This document shows, piece after piece, positions 1-4,293 of a stretch of 6,760 bases of DNA. This DNA comes from Proteobacteria bacterium UBA1847. Lineage in GTDB: Bacteria > Pseudomonadota > Gammaproteobacteria > Steroidobacterales > Woeseiaceae. Within the stretch, counting starts at the first letter, position 1, and each line of letters starts with the position of its first letter. Made by a program: the position numbers and the translations under genes. The stretch lies in the NCBI GenBank assembly GCA_002338605.1, contig DDIP01000466.1:1-6760 (forward strand). The letters are read 5' to 3'. The notes under the pieces were generated by a model. The model worked only from the letters and a program-made list of their open reading frames with translations. It searched no databases and had not been told where the DNA came from.

Positions 1-45
1 CTTCGAACCAGGTGGTCGGAGGTTCGAATCCTTCCGGGCGCGCCA
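1..45 (+). tRNA. tRNA-Arg(UCG), 3' part only (5' end lies before the window)
   Basis: The first base is the start of a 7-nt anticodon loop, CTTCGAA, which places anticodon TCG (Arg) at positions 3-5. The 3' anticodon stem CCAGG (8-12), a 5-nt variable loop (13-17), a T arm with loop TTCGAAT (18-34; one G-U pair in the stem), the 3' acceptor strand CGGGCGC (35-41), discriminator G42 and an encoded CCA (43-45) follow. The acceptor strand matches the GCGCCCG...CGGGCGC type of gammaproteobacterial tRNA-Arg. The D arm and 5' acceptor are outside the window, so folding cannot be confirmed in full. The gene serves as the integration target of the element to its right; an intact 3' end including CCA shows that integration kept the tRNA functional. 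Confidence 0.93.
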
Positions 46-54
46 TAAAATCAA
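1..54. other. Probable integrase-proximal attachment site (att core in the tRNA-Arg 3' end)
   Basis: A tyrosine-recombinase gene ends only 14 bp after the CCA of a tRNA gene and points towards it. This is the classic layout of islands that use the tRNA 3' end as attB. The core should be some part of the T arm and acceptor strand (about 18-45) and should recur as a direct repeat at the far end of the island. No second copy is present in this window, so the core length cannot be set here. The exact edges are inference. Confidence 0.6.
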
Positions 55-88
55 AGGGTTAGCCGGTTTTTTCGGTTAGCCCTTTTTT
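55..88 (+). terminator. Rho-independent terminator after tRNA-Arg, overlapping the end of the integrase gene
   Basis: AGGGTTAGCCG (55-65) pairs with CGGTTAGCCCT (73-83) as an 11-bp stem with two G-U pairs and a 7-nt loop (66-72). A run of six T (83-88) follows on the plus strand, so it would end tRNA transcription. On the minus strand the same bases encode the last residues and the TAA (61-59) of the integrase, and the six A at 67-72 are the reverse complement of the loop T run. The minus-strand hairpin is followed only by a short U stretch beyond position 55, so termination is clearer for the tRNA side. Confidence 0.8.
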
Positions 89-1228
89 CTTTTCCGACAC
101 TTTTCCGACACTAGTTGGCATATTTTGACCGACCAACATCAGATTGGGTGTCTCATTCATTCCCCGCTCCGCGATTTTCTCAGCCGCACTAATCAGCTCT
201 GAAAGTTCAGCCGCAGAGTAGTGCGTTGTGATATCGCCTATGGCATGACCGAGCAGTGCTCTTCGGGTTTCCAAAGGAACACCGACACTGCGAAGTCGTT
301 TGCCAAAGGTGTGTCGCAAGTTGTGAACGCCTTTCAAGATACCTTTCTCAACCGGAAGTCTTGCCTTTCGCCACGCCCGTTTCCACGCTGAGCTGTGGAG
401 CTTGAGCAATGGGTTGCCGCGGTAGGTAAACACACGTTCCTTGTGCTTACCGCGCCGTGATTCGATCACCCGGCTCGCGATTGTGTTCAATACCACGACC
501 CGCTCCGTACTCGTTTTGGTGACCGATGCCGGCAGGATAAAGACCGAGGTCTGCATGCCTGGTATCGCGACTTCCCACTGCCACTGCAGCTGACAGACTT
601 CCTGTTCCCGACAGCCCGTATTGACCGCAAACAAGACCGCATCCGCCAGGTGGCGGGGCAGGTGCTGAAGCAATCGATCTTGCTCGGTCCACGACAAGGG
701 GTAGGGCTTGGCCTGTTGGCCCTTGATCGAGAGTCGGCTGATCTTCGCCGGTGCCTGCCTGAGCCACGGTCGTCCGTTGTCGTCGCGCCAGACTCGCGCC
801 GCCCGATTCAAAACCGTTGCAACAACGCCAAGCGCATTGTTGATCGACTTTGGCGCCAACCCTCGCTGTCGCTCATGCTCGACAAACGGTCGCACCGTTC
901 CATCGTGCACGTGCGCCACCGGCAGGGGGCCGATAAAGGGAAAGAGCTTATCGAGGTGCATAGCGTAGGTGTCAGCGCAGGACTTGTGGGCGATCTCTGT
1001 CAGGTACCGCAAGGCGGCTTCTTCAAAGGTATAGATCACGTCCTCGTGTCGTTGTGCCTGTTCCTCCAGTTCCGCCAGACGGCGGATTAAGATCTGCTCT
1101 GCCTCACTGCGAGAAGGTGTGCCCGTGCTTTCACGGAGCCAACCTCCCGGTGCAAAGCGGCAGCGCTTTTCAATCTGCCAGATGCCGCCTTTTTGGCGGA
1201 GCCCCGGCATTCGGTTACGTTTTGACAT
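59..1228 (-). CDS. int: Tyrosine recombinase / phage-type site-specific integrase (tRNA-targeting)
   Basis: This 389-aa protein should catalyse integration and, with an excisionase, excision of the island at tRNA-Arg. An N-terminal basic region (about 1-40, arm-type DNA binding) is followed by a SAM-like core-binding domain (about 65-165) and the catalytic domain (about 175-340). All six catalytic residues are visible: Arg207 in TGCRE, Lys238 in VTKT, His302 and Arg305 in HNLRH, His328 in LLGH and the nucleophile Tyr337 in THYS. The length fits phage integrases. The ATG at 1228 is chosen because GGAGG (1236-1240) lies 7 nt upstream; the start lies inside the upstream AlpA-like frame (142-bp overlap), so expression is probably coupled to that operon. 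About 50 residues follow the tyrosine, and the last few are encoded by the tRNA terminator hairpin. The catalytic assignment is firm; the tRNA-Arg target is inferred from position. Confidence 0.96.
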   Translation of the reverse strand: MSKRNRMPGLRQKGGIWQIEKRCRFAPGGWLRESTGTPSRSEAEQILIRRLAELEEQAQRHEDVIYTFEEAALRYLTEIAHKSCADTYAMHLDKLFPFIGPLPVAHVHDGTVRPFVEHERQRGLAPKSINNALGVVATVLNRAARVWRDDNGRPWLRQAPAKISRLSIKGQQAKPYPLSWTEQDRLLQHLPRHLADAVLFAVNTGCREQEVCQLQWQWEVAIPGMQTSVFILPASVTKTSTERVVVLNTIASRVIESRRGKHKERVFTYRGNPLLKLHSSAWKRAWRKARLPVEKGILKGVHNLRHTFGKRLRSVGVPLETRRALLGHAIGDITTHYSAAELSELISAAEKIAERGMNETPNLMLVGQNMPTSVGKVSEKKKGLTEKTG

Positions 1229-1467
1229 GTGTCGTCCTCCAGTTTTGGAGCCTTCGGACGACGCCCGTTGCGTGAGATATAGTCCTCCACCCAGGCGTCG
1301 AGTTCAAGGCGGTCGAAGGCAATGCCTTGCCGACCAATAGGGATACGTGTGAGAGCGGGCCGGACATCCGAATTGAAGCGATTGCGGTCCATGCCAAGGT
1401 AGGTCGGAACGTCTCGCAGGCGGATCAGACGCGGGAGAATCGATACCCGTTGAGCGTCGGTACTCAT
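1087..1467 (-). CDS. AlpA/excisionase-like small helix-turn-helix protein
   Basis: A 126-aa basic protein. Residues about 9-65 look like a winged helix-turn-helix of the AlpA/MerR-like excisionase type: IRLRDVPTYLGMDRNRF (15-31) is the putative helix-turn-helix with the wing around residues 42-56 (RIPIGRQGIAFDRLELDAW). Such proteins beside integrases usually act as recombination directionality factors or regulators of int. The start is the ATG at 1467, which overlaps the TGA of the upstream recombinase as ATGA (1467-1464), indicating translational coupling. Residues about 70-126 are low-complexity, rich in Lys, Arg, Ala and Ser, and the last 47 codons overlap the integrase start region in another frame, so this tail may be non-conserved. 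I recognise the layout but not a specific named gene; direct excisionase activity is inference. Confidence 0.8.
   Translation of the reverse strand: MSTDAQRVSILPRLIRLRDVPTYLGMDRNRFNSDVRPALTRIPIGRQGIAFDRLELDAWVEDYISRNGRRPKAPKLEDDTCQNVTECRGSAKKAASGRLKSAAALHREVGSVKARAHLLAVRQSRS
1236..1240 (-). promoter_or_regulatory. Shine-Dalgarno of the 389-aa integrase
   Basis: Read on the minus strand this is GGAGG, 7 nt before the ATG at 1228. It is the best ribosome-binding site in the operon. It fixes the integrase start even though that start lies inside the neighbouring small gene. Confidence 0.8.
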
Positions 1468-2330
1468 CGGCCGAGATACACCGCGGATATCTGCTCGCGA
1501 CAGTGGCCCAGCTCTTGAGAAATTGTCTCGCGCGCTCCCTTGTCAAGCGCGCGTTGATCCGAGGTAAGGGATTTTGCGGCTGGGCCACCGGCGGCCGGTG
1601 CCTTACAACCGGTGAGTTCGAGATAGCGACGCTGCGCGTAGGCATGCCTTAAGCCATGGGGATTTTTGAGTCCTGCCTTTCGAACCTGGTAATCGTAGCG
1701 GTTCATTTGCTCGACGTACTTGAGCTCGGGCGGGATCAGCGACCCGCCCCTGGCCAGTTTCCGGACCTCGGCCAGCAGGGCCCATTGTCGTTCGTTCGTA
1801 ATCGGTACCGTTCGAGCACGACCGCCCTTGGTCCAGCTGGCTTTCAATTCGATGTGATCGCCCTTGATCGCGTAGCCCGGCCGAAACTTGATGGCCTCCT
1901 CACGCCTTAGGCCAAACGCCGCTTGCAGTTGAAGGCTGAGGCGAACGTAGGGATTCGAAATGTTTGAGAGCGTTTTCGCATTCAGGTTCTGAGCCTTTGA
2001 TTCTTCGGCGACGATCGTTCGCTTGGCGATGCCGTAGGCACAGTTGTCCTTGGCGATGATGCCGGACTTGTTGATCTTCTTTGCCCACCAACGCAGCGCG
2101 GCGAGGCGGTTCTTCATCGTGCCGGTGCTGATGTTTTGTTCCTTCCACAGAGTAACCAGCGCATCAATGTGCTTTGGCTTCAAAGACGTCGTCTGCATGC
2201 GTCTGAATCTCAGATCGGCGAGCTGGTTGGCCATCAGGTCAAGAATTCTCGACCGATTCGCCTGGGTGGAATAGCTGCCGTCCCGGTTGTCCCGGCATAG
2301 CTTCATTAACTGATAGTTCAGGTCTTTCAT
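1464..2330 (-). CDS. Second tyrosine recombinase, short integrase-domain protein (Integrase_1-like)
   Basis: This 288-aa protein is a complete but compact tyrosine recombinase. A SAM-like N-terminal domain (about 1-110) precedes the catalytic domain. Visible catalytic residues are Arg142 in FGLRREE, Lys168 in WTKGGR, His225 and Arg228 in HGLRHAYAQ, His276 in ELGH and Tyr285 in SAVYLGR. Only three residues follow the tyrosine, a form I associate with Pfam Integrase_1 (PF12835) proteins of proteobacterial islands; the family name comes from memory, not a search. It is the first gene of the operon and overlaps the AlpA-like gene by 4 bp. The ATG at 2330 has only a weak purine stretch (GAGAAG, 10-15 nt upstream), and a hairpin-rich leader precedes it. 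Its substrate is unknown: it could aid the tRNA integrase, resolve multimers, or act at another site. Confidence 0.92.
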   Translation of the reverse strand: MKDLNYQLMKLCRDNRDGSYSTQANRSRILDLMANQLADLRFRRMQTTSLKPKHIDALVTLWKEQNISTGTMKNRLAALRWWAKKINKSGIIAKDNCAYGIAKRTIVAEESKAQNLNAKTLSNISNPYVRLSLQLQAAFGLRREEAIKFRPGYAIKGDHIELKASWTKGGRARTVPITNERQWALLAEVRKLARGGSLIPPELKYVEQMNRYDYQVRKAGLKNPHGLRHAYAQRRYLELTGCKAPAAGGPAAKSLTSDQRALDKGARETISQELGHCREQISAVYLGR

Positions 2331-2365
2331 GGTGCGTTACTTCTCGTCAGGTGAGTTTGGATGAC

Positions 2366-2525
2366 CAGCTCGCTGCCCTGCGGGCAGACGAGGTCCGATT
2401 GAGAATCGGAAACGGTCCAGGGACACCAGTCCCTTACAGCCTGAAGCCGTGATCAGGTTCATCCGCTGTTCCTGATGGAATCAGCGCATGGCTACCAGTT
2501 GGCCCGAAGGCCGAAGCGGTTTTCG
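2366..2525 (-). ncRNA. Candidate structured leader RNA upstream of the recombinase operon (possibly int-alpA motif)
   Basis: On either strand, a run of stem-loops is packed into 140 bp: CTGCCC/GGGCAG (2373-2387, 3-nt loop), TCCGATT/AATCGGA (2394-2410, 3-nt loop), AGGGAC/GTCCCT (2419-2434, 4-nt loop), CCTGA/TCAGG (2440-2457), GCTGTTCC/GGAATCAGC with one bulged T (2465-2485, TGAT loop) and GGCC/GGCC (2501-2512, 4-nt loop). It ends 35-40 bp before the first recombinase codon, so the minus strand is the likely transcript. The published int-alpA RNA motif is described next to integrase and alpA genes in proteobacteria, which matches this gene order; I cannot align to its covariance model here. The strand, ends and function are inferred. 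Confidence 0.5.
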
Positions 2526-2536
2526 AGTAATTTTCT

Positions 2537-2545
2537 ACCTCCTCT
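2537..2545 (-). promoter_or_regulatory. Orphan Shine-Dalgarno-like AGAGGAGGT
   Basis: On the minus strand this is a perfect match to the 16S anti-Shine-Dalgarno core, but no ATG, GTG or TTG follows at ribosome-binding distance. It lies inside a 25-codon minus-strand frame (ATG at 2569, stop at 2494-2492). It may be a ribosome-standby element, part of the structured leader, or chance. Confidence 0.3.
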
Positions 2546-2562
2546 GAGTTGTGGTGAAAGAA

Positions 2563-2703
2563 ACGCCATAGGCGCGTGGCGTCGAATGACCGGACGAATA
2601 CGTCCCGTGAACGACGAGTGCAGGGCGGTTAGCCCCGCTGCAGTGAAATTGCTGAACATTGAAAGCTCAGCTAGTGTGAGAATGGATCCGAGGTCGAAAG
2701 ACC
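2563..2703. ncRNA. Second cluster of small stem-loops, possible extension of the leader RNA
   Basis: Five further small dyads occur in order: ACGCCA/TGGCGT (2563-2582), GGACG/CGTCC (2592-2605, loop AATA), TGCAG/CTGCA (2619-2642, with an alternative GGGC/GCCC inside), GCTGA/TCAGC (2651-2671) and GGTC/GACC around the loop GAAA (2692-2703). The last has a GNRA tetraloop only when read on the plus strand. The regular spacing suggests a folded RNA, but the strand is undecided and single short stems of this size are common by chance. Confidence 0.3.
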
Positions 2704-3031
2704 ATTGCGCCGTTTACTAGAACCCTGGGGCGCCACTTCCGCTTTGTCGCAGCGGCTGCGTTAGATACTGCGCACGCTAGACCAGGAAGAAAGCTCTGTC
2801 CACGAAAAACCATAACACCTCGTGAAAGGGCTTTTTCTAGACAAGTTCGAGCGCGGGCCGCATTGGGCAGGAAGTGAGGACTGACGGCTCAGGCCGCGCG
2901 CTGCATTGCACAATCCTTTTCAGCGCTTGGGTGCTTCAGCGAAACACTAAAGCGAGGGTGCCGTTGGTATTCCGCAACGACGACGGTGTTGATGCGAATA
3001 CCTTACCGCCGATTCCCAATCCGGACCAGCG

Positions 3032-3062
3032 GAAACCGGGGCAGGATTTTTGCCCCGGTTTC
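3032..3062. repeat. Perfect 12-bp hairpin, 7-nt loop
   Basis: GAAACCGGGGCA (3032-3043) and TGCCCCGGTTTC (3051-3062) are exact reverse complements around the loop GGATTTT. No T run follows on the plus strand. Copies of CTTACCGCC lie on both sides (3002-3010 and 3062-3070). It could be a terminator without a tail or a DNA structure; the inverted repeat itself is certain. Confidence 0.85.
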
Positions 3063-3230
3063 TTACCGCCTTTCGTCGCAAATCGCCCAGAATGCAGTTA
3101 TCAACTGGTTGTATCCTGAAACAGCATTGCGCCTGCTCAAGTCGGCAATGCCGGAGAGCGGAGATGGCGTATCACTCGCCGAGACCTTGCGGTTTTGCGT
3201 GCCCAGACCGTATGGTTATGCGGTTTCCGT

Positions 3231-3269
3231 GCCGCGTCACTACAGTGCTTCGCCCAGTAGTGACGCGGC
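3231..3269. repeat. Perfect 13-bp hairpin, 13-nt loop
   Basis: GCCGCGTCACTAC (3231-3243) and GTAGTGACGCGGC (3257-3269) are exact reverse complements. The arms share CCGCGTCA with the left arm of the palindrome at 3431. No T tract follows, so a simple terminator is unlikely. Confidence 0.85.
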
Positions 3270-3430
3270 CAGGATCGGCATCCAACCAGCAGCCGAGCAT
3301 CAAGCCGTGCGCCGACAGGCGCTCGCCTCGAATCAATACAAGGTACGCAAGTGCGTTAGAACGTGAGTCAGCCAGATATCGCCGTGCTCAGGAGAGCCGC
3401 CGAAATGTGCATCGATTTGGATTCGTTCGA

Positions 3431-3467
3431 GTTATCCACCGCGTCAACCGTTGACGCTGTGGATAAC
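3431..3467. repeat. 37-nt palindrome, copy 1, with inverted DnaA-box-like arms
   Basis: GTTATCCACCGCGTCAAC (3431-3448) and GTTGACGCTGTGGATAAC (3450-3467) match as inverted arms at 17 of 18 positions around one central base. The right arm, read on the minus strand, contains TTATCCACA (3466-3458), an exact match to the DnaA-box consensus TTATNCACA; the left arm has TTATCCACC (3432-3440), one mismatch. It could bind a dimeric protein or fold as a cruciform. The palindrome is certain, its role is not. Confidence 0.85.
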
Positions 3468-3470
3468 TTC

Positions 3471-3507
3471 GCTGCTCACCAATTGAACGTTCAGTTGGTC
3501 GGGCAGC
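3471..3507. repeat. Second cruciform directly beside palindrome copy 1
   Basis: ACCAATTGAAC (3478-3488) pairs with GTTCAGTTGGT (3489-3499) at 10 of 11 positions with no central gap. After a small internal loop, GCTGC (3471-3475) pairs with GCAGC (3503-3507). It starts three bases after the first 37-nt palindrome and has the same overall length but a different sequence. Confidence 0.65.
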
Positions 3508-3623
3508 ATTTTGATCACGTGCAGGCAATGCCTCTAGTGATGGACCTCGTTCGATCAGGCGGACATCGCTTCGCAGCGTTTCAGTCCCTAACGTTCGGCC
3601 GTCGGTATGCCGCCGAGTTTTGA

Positions 3624-3771
3624 GTCGAGCGCCAAGATGTCGCTCGACCCAACGCGATGCCAGGATCAAATGCAAATGGATTGGAATTTCCTGGCAAGAA
3701 AGCGAGGACGGAGGAGGGCGGGCGGCTATCAGAACTCCTGGATCGCGCAGGTGTCCGATGGCTCGCCATCG
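3624..3771. repeat. Three further inverted repeats between the palindrome copies
   Basis: GTCGAGCG/CGCTCGAC (3624-3631 and 3641-3648), TGCCAGGA/TCCTGGCA (3658-3665 and 3689-3696) and CGATGG/CCATCG (3756-3761 and 3766-3771) are all exact. A further exact pair, ACCGCGCTC (3843-3851) with GAGCGCGGT (3883-3891), lies just after copy 2. Each is unremarkable alone; together they extend the hairpin density of the region. Confidence 0.6.
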
Positions 3772-3784
3772 AGCGGCGGGGTTG

Positions 3785-3821
3785 GTAATTCACAGCGTCA
3801 ACGGTTGGAGCTGTGGATTAC
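3785..3821. repeat. 37-nt palindrome, copy 2 (diverged)
   Basis: GTAATTCACAGCGTCAAC (3785-3802) and GTTGGAGCTGTGGATTAC (3804-3821) match as inverted arms at 15 of 18 positions around one central base. Length, geometry and core (CACAGCGTCAAC) agree with the copy at 3431. The DnaA-like cores are weaker (TAATTCACA and, on the minus strand, TAATCCACA). The start-to-start distance from copy 1 is 354 bp. Confidence 0.8.
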
Positions 3822-3825
3822 TGCA

Positions 3826-3844
3826 GTGTTTACAGTGTAAACAC
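3826..3844. promoter_or_regulatory. Operator-like perfect dyad
   Basis: GTGTTTAC (3826-3833) and GTAAACAC (3837-3844) are exact inverted 8-mers around AGT. The 19-bp length and AT-rich half-sites are typical of repressor operators. It lies 4 bp after palindrome copy 2 and 450 bp before the ATPase start, too far for simple control of that gene from a proximal promoter. The regulator is unknown. Confidence 0.45.
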
Positions 3845-4293
3845 CGCGCTCGAATCATTCTACGAGCACGGCTGTTCTCATTGAGCGCGGTCGCTCAAGA
3901 GATCTCTTTTTCGCTGCAGTGCATCGCACGCAACTGGTGAATTTACTGCGAGAGTTACGATACAGATCTATTCGCGGAGTTCGATGACTTAACTACTCAA
4001 TCAGCGGTAGAGTTTTCTCGAAGCGCAATAAATCGAGTTGTTGCCAGGGGTCGCAAGACGACTCCAAGTCCACGGATTTTCCACGCAGCATTCAGTTCGA
4101 CTGTATCTGTGACGGAATAGGCGGCCTAGATAGTTGCCAGGCGATCACTGACACTATGTTTCAACCATCCCTAATGCGTTCATTGCCAAGCATTACACGT
4201 ATCCGGCCGCCGTCGCGTAAGAACCACACTGGCATTGATGGCGTTTCAGGGGTAACTTTGAGAAAAATCGACCAATAGTGGGACGCAAACTCA

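Larger units (their letters stand above)
2331..4293. other. Gene-poor, inverted-repeat-rich interval between integrase operon and ATPase gene
   Basis: About 1.96 kb lies between two divergently oriented blocks. Open frames here (the longest about 134 codons) overlap each other, lack ribosome-binding sites and recognisable motifs, and cross the strong palindromes, so I call no gene. The leader candidates occupy about 2366-2703. The stretch 2704-3030 holds only a small dyad (CGCAGC/GCTGCG, 2748-2760). Strong palindromes lie between 3032 and 3891. The stretch 3910-4293 shows nothing I can name; the promoter of the ATPase should be there, but no clear -35/-10 pair stands out. Confidence 0.6.

Noticed and set aside
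447..1090. Long frames antisense to the 389-aa integrase
   Set aside because: Shadows of a gene with a complete catalytic motif set; no independent evidence.
1316..1330. GGCAATGCC palindrome, also seen near 3152 and 3523, as a dispersed repeat
   Set aside because: Only nine bases, one copy lies inside a gene, and the flanks differ.
2492..2569. 25-codon minus-strand frame (starts MAFLSPQLRGG) as a leader peptide
   Set aside because: No Shine-Dalgarno precedes its ATG; the AGGAGGT lies inside it. Kept only as the context of the orphan site.
2986..3623. Overlapping plus-strand frames of 81-134 codons as candidate genes
   Set aside because: They overlap in different frames, have no ribosome-binding site or recognisable motif, and run straight through the exact palindromes.
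3431..3821. Palindromes as integron attC sites or a CRISPR array
   Set aside because: They lack the GTTRRRY/RYYYAAC core pair with the expected spacing, there are only two diverged copies, and no short regular spacers.
3897..3908. 12-nt perfect palindrome followed by T residues as a terminator
   Set aside because: AAGAGATCTCTT has no loop bases and would form a very weak hairpin.
3941..4118. Open plus-strand frame of about 58 codons with coding-like composition
   Set aside because: It has a stop at each end and no ATG, GTG or TTG start; no family recognised. At most a gene remnant.
4155..4278. 40-codon plus-strand frame whose end (TGIDGVSGVTLRKI) recalls the start of reverse transcriptase domains
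   Set aside because: The match is a few common residues, there is no catalytic YxDD anywhere after it, and the frame stops before the ATPase. Probably chance.
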